The notes beneath the pieces are model-generated. The model did no database searches, was not told the DNA's origin, and saw only the letters and a program-made list of their open reading frames with translations. A program made the translations under genes and the position numbers. 64,000 bases of DNA from Roseiarcus sp963833955 (GTDB lineage: Bacteria > Pseudomonadota > Alphaproteobacteria > Rhizobiales > Beijerinckiaceae): positions 186,001-250,000 of the forward strand of contig CAWHZY010000021.1 in NCBI GenBank assembly GCA_963833955.1, read 5' to 3'. Of this stretch, positions 1-8,068 are shown in pieces (positions within the stretch are counted from its first letter, which is position 1; the number at the start of each line of letters is the position of its first letter).

Positions 1-649
1 AGCGCTGCAAAACGGCCTTGGCGTCGGCGAGCGTCGTCCTGTCGGGCGTCGTCGGGCCGGAGGCGATCACTGACGGGTCGTCGCCGGGCACGTCGGAAAT
101 GATCAAAGACACGATCCTGGCGGGCGCGGCCGCGCCCGCCAGCCGGCCGCCCTTAATCGCCGACAGATGCTTGCGGACGCAGTTGATCTCATTGATGTTG
201 GCGCCGCTCTTCAGCAGCGCCTTGTTTAGGGCCTGCTTGTCGTCCAAAGTAATTCCAGGCGCCGGCAGGGAGAGCAAGGCGGAGCCCCCGCCGGATATCA
301 GACAGAGCGCGAGATCCTCCGGACCCAGGCCTTGGACGAGATCCAGGATTCTGCGCGCGGCTTGCTGTCCTGTGGCGTCGGGGATGGGGTGAGCGGCCTC
401 GACGACCTCGATCCGCTTCAGGGGACCGACGCCATGGCCATAGCGCGTGACGACCAGGCCTGAGAGAGGCTTGTCAGCCGGCCAATGGGCCTCGACAGCG
501 CGAGCCATCGAGGCGGCGGCCTTTCCGGCGCCAACGACGACCGTACGCCCCGAGGGCGGCGGAGGAAGGTTCGCGGGCACAGTTTTGTCGGGAGAGGCCG
601 CCGCGATCGCGGCCTCGAACATGTCCCGCAGCAATTGGCGCTCACTCAT
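1..649 (-). CDS. glycerate 2-kinase (DUF4147/MOFRL family), 3' end outside window
   Basis: This gene phosphorylates D-glycerate to 2-phosphoglycerate in the cytoplasm, a step of the serine cycle and of glyoxylate assimilation. Only the first 216 residues are in the window; the C-terminal MOFRL domain lies beyond base 1. Visible family landmarks are VVGAGKA (residues 38-44), the glycine-rich SGGGSALL (about 119-126), ISDVPGDD (184-191) and ASGPT (196-200). The ATG at 649 gives the expected N-terminus MSERQLLRDMFEAAI. It lies just downstream of the tartronate semialdehyde reductase gene on the same strand, whose product is its substrate, so the two probably form an operon. Family assignment is firm; I did not pick between the names gck and ttuD. 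Confidence 0.9.
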   Translation of the reverse strand, partial: MSERQLLRDMFEAAIAAASPDKTVPANLPPPPSGRTVVVGAGKAAASMARAVEAHWPADKPLSGLVVTRYGHGVGPLKRIEVVEAAHPIPDATGQQAARRILDLVQGLGPEDLALCLISGGGSALLSLPAPGITLDDKQALNKALLKSGANINEINCVRKHLSAIKGGRLAGAAAPARIVSLIISDVPGDDPSVIASGPTTPDRTTLADAKAVLQR

Positions 650-661
650 CGGTCTGGCGCC

Positions 662-1560
662 TCAGGCCGACGCCTTCCCCTGGCCGATCTCGTGGTGGGC
701 GAGCCCCTCGAGCACGCGAGCCATGCCTGAATGGTCCCACCCCGCGCCGCCTGCGGCTGTCGCGGCGTTGAACAACTCCTGACACGTGGCCGTATTCGGC
801 AAGCTGACGCCAAGCGAGCGCGCGCCCTGCAGCGCGAGGTTCAGGTCCTTCTGATGCAGCGCAATGCGAAAGCCCGGCTCGAAATTGCGCTTGATCATGC
901 GTTCGCCATGGACCTCGAGGATGCGGGATGCCGCAAATCCGCCCATCAACGCCTGACGGACGCGAGCCGGATCGGCGCCGGCTTTGGAAGCGAAGACCAG
1001 CGCCTCGCCGACGGCCTCGATGGTCAGGGCGACGATGATCTGGTTTGCGACCTTGGTCGTCTGTCCGTCGCCGTTGCCGCCGACGAGGGTGATGTTCTTG
1101 CCCAGGAGCGCGAAGATCGGCTTGACCTTTTCGAACGCGCTCTCGGGGCCGCCAATCATGATGGTGAGGCTCGCCGCCTTCGCGCCGACCTCGCCGCCGG
1201 AAACCGGCGCGTCGAGATATTCGCAGCCCAGATCGTTCACCTTCTTGGCGAAGTCCTTGGTCGCGATCGGCGAGATCGAGCTCATGTCGACGACGATCTT
1301 GCCCTTCGACAAGCCCTCCGCGACTCCTCCGGCGCCAAAGAGAACCGTCTCGACGTCGGGCGTGTCAGGAACCATGGTGATGATCACCTCGGCCTTCTCG
1401 CCGACCTCCTTGCCGTTGGCGCAAGCGACAGCGCCCTTGTCGATCAGCTCCTTCGGCGGCGCGCGACGGGTGTGAACGAACAGCTCATGACCGCCTTCGA
1501 GGAGGTGGCCGGCCATCGGGCGCCCATGATGCCAAGTCCGATGAAACCGATCTTTGCCAT
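662..1560 (-). CDS. glxR: 2-hydroxy-3-oxopropionate (tartronate semialdehyde) reductase, one-base frameshift near the start
   Basis: A beta-hydroxyacid dehydrogenase that reduces tartronate semialdehyde to D-glycerate with NAD(P)H. The ATG at 1560 begins MAKIGFIGLGIMG, the Rossmann motif, but the frame is lost directly afterwards: the sequence has ggcgcccg where the family's GRPMAGHLL needs ggccgcccg. From about 1525 the main frame reads RPMAGHLLEGGHE and continues normally to the stop. The catalytic signature DAPVSGG and the lysine in GQTTKVANQ are present. The span of 899 bases is one short of a 299-residue protein, the normal length. A single-base deletion, probably a sequencing error, is the simplest reading. 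It is 12 bases upstream of glycerate kinase. Confidence 0.9.
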
Positions 1561-1752
1561 GTCTTACGTCTCCAGCGTGGGTGAAATCATGGGTTCCGGC
1601 TACGACGTCTACCACGCACAGGTCATGAAGGGCGATCTCGTCAACCGGCTTCAAGTGGCCATGTCCCTCAGAGTGTGATTAGACTGGGCCAGCGCGAGCC
1701 GGCGTGTCGACGATCGGCCGAAATTCCGAATTTCTACGCCGCAGGAGGTGAG

Positions 1753-3139
1753 ATGGAGGCCGCCAAGTCCGACGCCCTGGTGTTCTTCGGCGCTTCCGGC
1801 GATCTCGCCTTCAAGCAGATCTTCCCTGCGCTTCTGGGGCTCGTCAACGAGGAAGGCGTCAACGTGCCTATCGTCGGCGTGGCCAAGGCAGGCTGGACGG
1901 TCGAACAGCTCAAGGGACGAGCCAGGGACAGCATCAAAGAGCACGGCGGCGCCGACGCGGCAAAGCTTGATAAGCTTCTGAAACTTCTGCGGTATGTCGA
2001 CGGGGACTACAACGATCCCACAGACTTTCGCACAACTGAAGCAGGCGCTCGGCGGCGCCAAGCGGCCACTGCATTATCTGGCGATCCCTCCCAGCCTGTT
2101 TGGCGTCGTCGTTTCCGCGCTCGCCAAGAGCGGTCTCAACGTCGACGCGCGCCTCGTCGTCGAGAAGCCCTTTGGCCGCGATCGCGAATCGGCGCAAGCG
2201 CTGAACCACACCCTGCTCGAGCATTTCCCGGAAGACGCGATCTTTCGTATCGACCATTATTTGGGCAAGGAGCCGGTCCAGAACATTCTCTATACGCGGT
2301 TCGCCAATGCGATCTTCGAGCCGCTCTGGAACCGCCATTATGTTCGCTGCATCCAGATCACCATGGCGGAAGCTTTCGACGTTCAGGATCGAGGGAGCTT
2401 CTACGACGCCGTCGGCGCCCTTCGCGACGTGGTCCAGAATCACATGTTGCAGGTCCTTGCGAATGTGATGATGGACGCCCCGACCGGCGAAGAGCACGAG
2501 GCGCAGCGAGACCAGAAGGCGGCGCTGTTGAAGGCTGTTCGTCCGCTGGACGCCGCGAGCTTGGTGCGGGGACAATATAAAGGCTATCGCGCGGTTAAAG
2601 GCGTGCGTCCGGATTTAACGACCGAAACCTATGTCGCGGTGAAGCTGTTCGTGGACAGCTGGCGATGGGCCGGCGTGCCCATCTATATCCGGGCTGGCAA
2701 ATCCTTGCCGTTGACCGCCGCCGAGGTCACGATCGAGTTCAAGTCGCCGCCCCGTTCGACATTCGGCGAGAAAACGGACCCGTCGGCCGATTACCTGCGC
2801 GCGCGGCTGAGCCCTGACGTTGGCGTTGCTTTGGGTTTGCGGATGAAGCATCCCGGGGAGCGCATGACAGGCGACGATGTTGAGCTCAGTCTGATGCAAC
2901 GCGCTGGGTCGGACATGCCGCCGTATCAGCGGCTGCTCGGCGACGCCATGCGCGGCAACAATGAGCTGTTCGGGCGCGAGGACGTCGTCGACGCGCAATG
3001 GCGCATCGTGGAGCCGATCCTCAAAGACCCCCCGGCGGTCCAGGAATATGAGTCCGGAAGCTGGGGACCGGAGGCCGCGAACGCGCTTATCGGCGCCGAC
3101 GGCCCGTGGCGGAATCCCGCCGCTCCCGCCAAGGCCTAA
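1753..3139 (+). CDS. zwf: glucose-6-phosphate 1-dehydrogenase, with internal frameshift
   Basis: Oxidises glucose 6-phosphate to 6-phosphogluconolactone, supplying NADPH to the pentose phosphate or Entner-Doudoroff route. The ATG at 1753 has a strong AGGAGG ribosome site at 1743-1748. The N-terminus carries the dinucleotide motif FFGASGDLA. The frame changes between about 2012 and 2030, after DGDYNDP, and resumes as TFAQLKQALGGAKRPLHYLAIPP. The second part holds the substrate-binding RIDHYLGKE and the C-terminal domain through to NPAAPAKA. Both halves align end to end as one protein of about 461 residues, somewhat short for the family. No pgl or edd gene lies beside it. Confidence 0.92.
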
Positions 3140-3190
3140 GCGCTTTTCGCGCGCCGGTCGATCCTCGCAGGCGCCGAGCCGCGAGACGAC

Positions 3191-3787
3191 CTACACCGCT
3201 CGCTGCAATGGGCCGGGCTGCTTCCCGCTCAGGCCCATTTCGACCTCGCGCGCGCGATTGCCCCGGCGCATGATTTCGGCGAGTTCCGGGCGCTTCTCGA
3301 GTTGCCGCGTGTAGATGCCTGCGGTCGCGGCGGAAAGCCGGCCGTTGCGATCGAGCAATTCGTCGGCGAAGGCGATCATGCGCGAATTCGGCCACGCCTG
3401 CGGCCTCGTCGTCAACAGTCGCTCGGCGAGTTCATCCTCTGCTTCCTGCGGATGAGCCTGCGCCAGGATCATGAGCGTCGCCGCCGTCGAGCGGGAGATT
3501 CCCGCATGGCAATGGATGAGCAGGCCCCCTGCTTCGGCCGCTTCGAGGCCAAAAGTCAGAATGGCCTCGACGTCCCCTCTCTGCGGCAACAGAACGTCCG
3601 GGTCCGGCTCGATCGCATCATGAAAACGAAGGGTCGCGCGAAAGTGCGGGTCGTATGCCTGGAACGCGACGGGGTCTGGCCACTCCGGGTCGAGGATCGA
3701 CAGGATATGGGTGACGCCCCGGCCCTGGTGGCCGATGAGTTCGTCAAGTCCGCAAATCGCGAAGGCGGGGAAGGATGAGGGCTTCAT
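3191..3787 (-). CDS. protein tyrosine/dual-specificity-like phosphatase
   Basis: A 198-residue soluble protein with the cysteine phosphatase P-loop HCHAGISRS (Cys93, Arg99), which fits C-x5-R. A probable general-acid Asp lies in the LDPEWPDP stretch near residues 32-39. The ATG at 3787 is used because the N-terminus MKPSSFPAFAICGLDEL is colinear with similar alphaproteobacterial proteins I recall; longer in-frame starts add an unrelated Arg-rich leader. It is convergent with zwf and its start faces the monooxygenase gene. The substrate cannot be told from sequence. Family assignment is good, specific function unknown. Confidence 0.75.
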   Translation of the reverse strand: MKPSSFPAFAICGLDELIGHQGRGVTHILSILDPEWPDPVAFQAYDPHFRATLRFHDAIEPDPDVLLPQRGDVEAILTFGLEAAEAGGLLIHCHAGISRSTAATLMILAQAHPQEAEDELAERLLTTRPQAWPNSRMIAFADELLDRNGRLSAATAGIYTRQLEKRPELAEIMRRGNRAREVEMGLSGKQPGPLQRAV

Positions 3788-3902
3788 GGGCGTGCCCTTA
3801 GCATGAAAGTGTGACCGGCGTTCAACTGTGGAAAGCCGGCGCCAATTCAAATAGAAATGTCGTCGTAGGAGGTCGCCATCCAACAGAGAAGCGTCATGAG
3901 CG

Positions 3903-5426
3903 GTGGGAGCCCTGGCGACGCCCGTTCATGACGATCCCTCAGCGGTCAATGCTGAGGGATCGCATTTCGACGTTCTTATCATCGGGGCCGGTCTGTCCGG
4001 AATTGGTGCGGCCTGCCATCTTGTTCGGAAGCGGCCGGGGACGACGTTCGCGATCCTCGAAGCGCGTAACGCGATCGGCGGCACCTGGGATCTTTTTCGC
4101 TATCCGGGCATTCGCTCGGACTCGGATATGTCGACTTTCGGCTACGCGTTCCGTCCATGGAGCGATTCGACAGCGATCGCCGACGGCCCCTCGATTCTGC
4201 GTTATCTCGCAGAAACGGCGAAAGCGTATAGCGTCGATCGTCACGTTCGCTTCGGCCTCAAGGTCGTGCGCGCGTCGTGGCGGTCCGAGGATGCTCGCTG
4301 GGCGCTCGGCGTTGACGGCCCGGACGGCGAGAAGCTCGAATTCTCCTGCAACTTTCTCTTCCTGTGCACGGGCTATTACGAATATGCGGAAGGCTACACG
4401 CCGGCCTGGCCAGGCATGGAGCGATTCGCCGGCCGCATTCTGCATCCGCAGAAATGGCCCGACGATTTGCGCTACGACGGCAAGCGGGTCGTCGTCATCG
4501 GCAGCGGCGCGACGGCGGTGACGATCGTTCCGGCGATGGCGGCAGAGGCTGCGCAGGTCGTCATGCTGCAACGCTCGCCGACTTACGTCGTTGCGCGACC
4601 GGTCGAGGAGGCGATCGCCAACCGGCTCAAACGATGGCTCCCGGCGAGGGCCGCGCACGCGGCGGTGCGGTGGAAGAACATCCTCTTGCAGATGTACCTT
4701 TATCGGCTTTCGCGGCGCAAACCGGCCGCGATGCGGGCGCAGATCCTGAAGCTCGCGCAAGGGGAGATTGGCCCAGAGTTCGACGCCGCCGAGTATTTCA
4801 ATCCCCGATACGATCCCTGGGACCAGCGGATGTGCATCGTCCCGGACGGTGACCTGTTCGCCGCCATGCGCAAGGGCAAGGCCTCGATCGTCAACGGCGA
4901 GATCGAGACCTTCACCGAGACGGGCCTGCGCCTCATTTCGGGCCAGGAGATCGAAGCCGACCTCATCGTCACCGCGACCGGACTTAAAGTACGGCTGATG
5001 GGCGGCGTCGCCATCGAGGTCGACGGCGCGCCAGTCGATATCGCGAGCACGACCGCCTACAAGGGAATGATGTTCAGCGACGTCCCGAATTTGGCGTCCA
5101 TCTTCGGCTATACCAACGCCTCCTGGACGCTCAAGTCCGATCTGATCGCCGAATATGTCTGCCGGCTGCTCAGCCACATGGATCGCCGAGGCTACGCGGT
5201 CTGCACCCCGCGCCGGGGCGACGCCGCGATTGCGGACGATCCGACCTTGCCGCTCACCTCGGGCTATATCGAGAGGGCCAAGCATCTTTTTTTCCAGCAG
5301 GGGACGAGGAAGCCGTGGCGCTTGAACCAGAACTATGCCCTCGACCTCATGGCCTTTCGGTTCGACGCGATCGAGGATGGCGGGCTTGAGTTCAGGCCGC
5401 GCGGGTCAATCAGCCGCGCCGCGTGA
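3903..5426 (+). CDS. FAD-dependent Baeyer-Villiger-type monooxygenase
   Basis: A 507-residue flavin monooxygenase. The FAD-binding Rossmann motif IIGAGLSGIG is at residues 26-35, followed by GGTWDLFRYPG, typical of class B flavoprotein monooxygenases. The fingerprint F-x-G-x3-H-x3-W-P is present as FAGRILHPQKWP around residue 180, and a second, NADPH-binding Rossmann motif VVVIGSGATAV follows near residue 200. These mark the Baeyer-Villiger/FMO group that inserts one oxygen atom into ketones or heteroatoms. The start is probably GTG at 3903, since the ATG at 3896 is in another frame and stops quickly. The substrate is not deducible; no alkane or ketone degradation genes flank it. Confidence 0.82.
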   Translation: MGALATPVHDDPSAVNAEGSHFDVLIIGAGLSGIGAACHLVRKRPGTTFAILEARNAIGGTWDLFRYPGIRSDSDMSTFGYAFRPWSDSTAIADGPSILRYLAETAKAYSVDRHVRFGLKVVRASWRSEDARWALGVDGPDGEKLEFSCNFLFLCTGYYEYAEGYTPAWPGMERFAGRILHPQKWPDDLRYDGKRVVVIGSGATAVTIVPAMAAEAAQVVMLQRSPTYVVARPVEEAIANRLKRWLPARAAHAAVRWKNILLQMYLYRLSRRKPAAMRAQILKLAQGEIGPEFDAAEYFNPRYDPWDQRMCIVPDGDLFAAMRKGKASIVNGEIETFTETGLRLISGQEIEADLIVTATGLKVRLMGGVAIEVDGAPVDIASTTAYKGMMFSDVPNLASIFGYTNASWTLKSDLIAEYVCRLLSHMDRRGYAVCTPRRGDAAIADDPTLPLTSGYIERAKHLFFQQGTRKPWRLNQNYALDLMAFRFDAIEDGGLEFRPRGSISRAA

Positions 5427-5513
5427 CAAGTGTTGCGGGCTTCGTCTCGAAGCACCATGATCATCAAAGATCGAGCTCAGGCTTCGGCGCAAGGCAGTCT
5501 CGGGGGAGGAACC

Positions 5514-5852
5514 ATGAAACGCGCAATTCCATTTGGCGTCCTTGCGATCGGGCTCGTAGGACCCGCGATGGCGAAGGACACCCAATTCTGGAACTTGACG
5601 GCGTCAACGGTGAAAACGCTCGAACTCGCGCCCGCCGGCACGCCCGCCTTCGGCGCCAACCAAACCGCGAACGATCCCGATGGCGCGGTCGATCACGACG
5701 AGCGGCTGAAGATCAAGGGCGTGGCGACGGGCGCCTACGACGCGCGACTCAAGCTCGCCGATGGACGCCAATGCACAGTGAAGGGATTGCGGATCGAGGC
5801 GGGCAAGGTGTTCTCCATCGAGGAGAAAGACCTCGCCGGCTGCTCACGATAG
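5514..5852 (+). CDS. small exported protein of unknown function
   Basis: A 112-residue protein with a clear Sec signal peptide (MKRAIPFGVLAIGLVGPAMA, cleavage about residue 20). The mature part is short and polar, with one cysteine in the ADGRQCTVKG stretch and another near the C-terminus (AGCSR), so one periplasmic disulfide is possible. The ATG at 5514 is preceded by a GGGGGAGGA ribosome site. I do not recognise a named family, although short periplasmic proteins with a similar IEEKDLAGC-like ending occur in alphaproteobacteria. It follows the monooxygenase by 87 bases and may be cotranscribed with it. Confidence 0.65.
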   Translation: MKRAIPFGVLAIGLVGPAMAKDTQFWNLTASTVKTLELAPAGTPAFGANQTANDPDGAVDHDERLKIKGVATGAYDARLKLADGRQCTVKGLRIEAGKVFSIEEKDLAGCSR

Positions 5853-6300
5853 GGGCCGCTTGAGCGCCGGCGCACAAGTTTACGCGAGCCAATGATTCCA
5901 GGCGCTTAGCTGCGCTTTCGCGCAACTTTGCAACGCCAGACCACCCCGTGCCTCGAGGCGCCGCAAAACGGCCTCGAAGGGCGCTTTCAGGAAATGCAAC
6001 CGGCCTTGAGAACGGAAGCTTCGCGCGAGTCATGAAGTTCGGCGTCATCGCTTTTGGAGCATCTTTGGATATCCCGTCGCCTCTTCTCACAACGCGGATA
6101 TCATAGCGTTTATTTCTGAAAAAGGCAAGTCAATTTATCTAACATTCTGTTCCTCTGGATGAATGGCGGTCGGATCCGCCGGTCGGCGGCTTTGGCGCAA
6201 GGGCCGCGCAACAAAGTTTCGCCGCCGCCGCGAAATTAGTCTCGCAATCGCGAGCCGAAGCGGGCAATCGTCCGGCCGCAATCACCAAAGGCGCGTTTAA
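5853..6300. other. intergenic region, no gene recognised
   Basis: About 450 bases between the small exported protein and soxB. The short frames read here are Arg/Ala-rich shadows without family features. The stretch around 6090-6150 is clearly more AT-rich than its surroundings and is the most likely place for the sox promoter, but I cannot assign -35 or -10 boxes with confidence. Confidence 0.4.
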
Positions 6301-7551
6301 GTGCGATTTTCCTTTGTCAATGTGGCGTTGCAGGCGCTCAGGCACAATTCGGGCTGGCCGGAGCAATGGCGCAACCCCGAGCCGAAGGGATCTTATGACG
6401 CCGTCATCATCGGCGCGGGCGGGCACGGGCTGGCGACCGCCTATTACCTCGCCAAGGAGCACGGCGTCACCAATGTCGCGGTCTTGGAGAAGGGCTGGCT
6501 CGGCGGCGGCAATACCGGGCGCAACACCACGATCATCCGCTCCAATTACCTCTGGGAAGAATCCGCGGCGCTCTACGAGCACGCGCTGAAACTGTGGGAG
6601 GGCCTGTCTCAGGACCTTAACTACAACGTGATGTACTCGCCGCGCGGCGTGCTCATGCTGGCGCACAATACGCATGACGTTCAGGTGGGAAAACGTCACG
6701 TGCACGCCAATCGCCTGGCCGGGGTCGACAATGAATGGCTCTCCCCCGAGGAGGCCAAGGCCTTCTGCCCGATCCTGAACATTGCGCGCGACGTCCGCTA
6801 TCCTGTCGTCGGCGCGGCGTTGCAGCGGCGCGGCGGCACAGCGCGGCACGACGCGGTCGCCTGGGGCTATGCGCGCGCCGCCTCGGCGCGCGGCGTGGAC
6901 ATCATCCAGAATTGCGAGGCGACGGCAATCCGCCGCGACGCGTCCGGCGCCGTCTCGGGCGTCGAGACGACGCGCGGCGCAATCGCGACCAAAAAGATCG
7001 GCGTCGTGGCCGCCGGCCATACGTCCGTGGTCATGGCGATGGCAGGCGTCCGGATGCCGCTCGAGAGCTATCCGCTGCAGGCTTTGGTGTCCGAGCCGGT
7101 AAAGCCGATGATGCCTTGCGTCGTGATGTCGAACACGATCCACGCCTACATGTCGCAATCCGACAAGGGCGAACTCGTGATCGGCGCCGGCACCGACGCC
7201 TACATGTCCTATTCGCAGACCGGCGGCCTGCACATCGCCAACCATACGCTGGAGGCGATCTGCGAACTCTTCCCCGCCGTGCGTCGCATGCGCATGCTGC
7301 GCAACTGGGGCGGCATCGTCGACGTGACGCCGGACCGCTCGCCGATCATCGCGAAGACGCCGGCGCCGGGGCTGTTCGTCAATTGCGGCTGGGGCACTGG
7401 CGGCTTCAAGGCGACGCCGGGTTCGGGCCATGTGTTCGCGCATACGATCGCGACGGGCGAACCCCATCCGCTCGCCGCGCCCTTCACGCTTCAACGCTTT
7501 CGCTCCGGCCGGCTTATCGACGAAGCCGCCGCAGCGGCGGTTGCGCATTGA
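6301..7551 (+). CDS. soxB: sarcosine oxidase subunit beta
   Basis: The flavin-carrying beta subunit of heterotetrameric sarcosine oxidase, which oxidatively demethylates N-methylglycine to glycine and produces methylene-tetrahydrofolate and H2O2. The GTG at 6301 starts a 416-residue protein. The FAD Rossmann motif GAGGHG is at 38-43 and EKGWLGGGNTGRN follows. His183 in GGTARHDAVAWG matches the histidine that binds FMN covalently in the corynebacterial enzyme. The C-terminus has the expected NCGWGTGGFKATPGSG. It begins a soxBDAG cluster; glyA, which often precedes it, is not seen upstream. Confidence 0.93.
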   Translation: MRFSFVNVALQALRHNSGWPEQWRNPEPKGSYDAVIIGAGGHGLATAYYLAKEHGVTNVAVLEKGWLGGGNTGRNTTIIRSNYLWEESAALYEHALKLWEGLSQDLNYNVMYSPRGVLMLAHNTHDVQVGKRHVHANRLAGVDNEWLSPEEAKAFCPILNIARDVRYPVVGAALQRRGGTARHDAVAWGYARAASARGVDIIQNCEATAIRRDASGAVSGVETTRGAIATKKIGVVAAGHTSVVMAMAGVRMPLESYPLQALVSEPVKPMMPCVVMSNTIHAYMSQSDKGELVIGAGTDAYMSYSQTGGLHIANHTLEAICELFPAVRRMRMLRNWGGIVDVTPDRSPIIAKTPAPGLFVNCGWGTGGFKATPGSGHVFAHTIATGEPHPLAAPFTLQRFRSGRLIDEAAAAAVAH

Positions 7552-7586
7552 GCGGCAAGATGATCTTGACCCGTCTGGCGCGCGCA

Positions 7587-7722
7587 CCCTCATCCGGCCG
7601 GCTCATAGCCCGTCCAGAAGGACGGGCGTCCTTCCGGATCCGCCGTCTCTTCTCCCTGGGGGAGAAGGGATTTTCGGCGCCGCCGCGCCCCCTCTCCCTC
7701 GGGGAGAGGGCCGGGGTGAGGG
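7587..7722. repeat. intergenic palindromic repeat between soxB and soxD
   Basis: The soxB-soxD gap holds three adjacent inverted repeats: CCCGTCC-agaa-GGACGGG (about 7609-7626), CTTCTCCC-tg-GGGGAGAAG (about 7650-7667) and CCCTCTCCC-tc-GGGGAGAGGG (about 7690-7710), followed by CCGGGGTGAG. This is the style of the CTCTCCCC...GGGGAGAGG intergenic elements scattered in many Rhizobiales genomes. It separates two genes of one complex that are usually adjacent, and may stabilise the transcript or modulate expression. Confidence 0.6.
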
Positions 7723-7762
7723 CTGCCGCGGGTCGGCCGAAATTCGCGCGCGGGTCGTCCTT

Positions 7763-8068
7763 ATGCTGCTGATCGATTGCCCCTATTGCCGCATGGCGCG
7801 CCCGGAGATCGAGTTCGCTTACGGTGGCGAAGCGCATGTCGCGCGGGCCGCCGATCCGAGCGCTCTCAGCGATGAGGAATTGGCGAACTTCCTCTACTTC
7901 CGCTCCAATCCGAAGGGCGTGCTCGCCGAGCGCTGGCGCCACGCCTTCGGTTGCGGGCGCTTCTTCAACTGCCTGCGCGACACATTGAGCGACAAGATCC
8001 TTGCAGTCTACAAAGCGGGCGAGCCGCGACCGGATGCGCCAAGCGAACGCGCTGGGCCACGCGAATGA
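7763..8068 (+). CDS. soxD: sarcosine oxidase subunit delta
   Basis: The small zinc-binding subunit, about 101 residues. The N-terminal MLLIDCPYCRMARPEIEF provides Cys6 and Cys9. His60 and Cys64 (RHAFGCGRFFN) match the remaining zinc ligands in the known structure. The ATG at 7763 is chosen because it gives this canonical N-terminus, although the frame is open further upstream. Its TGA overlaps the soxA ATG (ATGA at 8065-8068), so translation is probably coupled. The 211-base gap to soxB carries a palindromic repeat. Confidence 0.92.
   Translation: MLLIDCPYCRMARPEIEFAYGGEAHVARAADPSALSDEELANFLYFRSNPKGVLAERWRHAFGCGRFFNCLRDTLSDKILAVYKAGEPRPDAPSERAGPRE

Noticed and set aside
3939..5285. A long minus-strand frame opposite the monooxygenase gene
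   Set aside because: Arg/Asp-rich, no motif, and fully covered by a gene with clear FAD and NADPH motifs.
6139..7593. A 484-codon minus-strand frame opposite soxB
   Set aside because: Its sequence is Arg/His/Ala-rich shadow of soxB; soxB has family motifs throughout.
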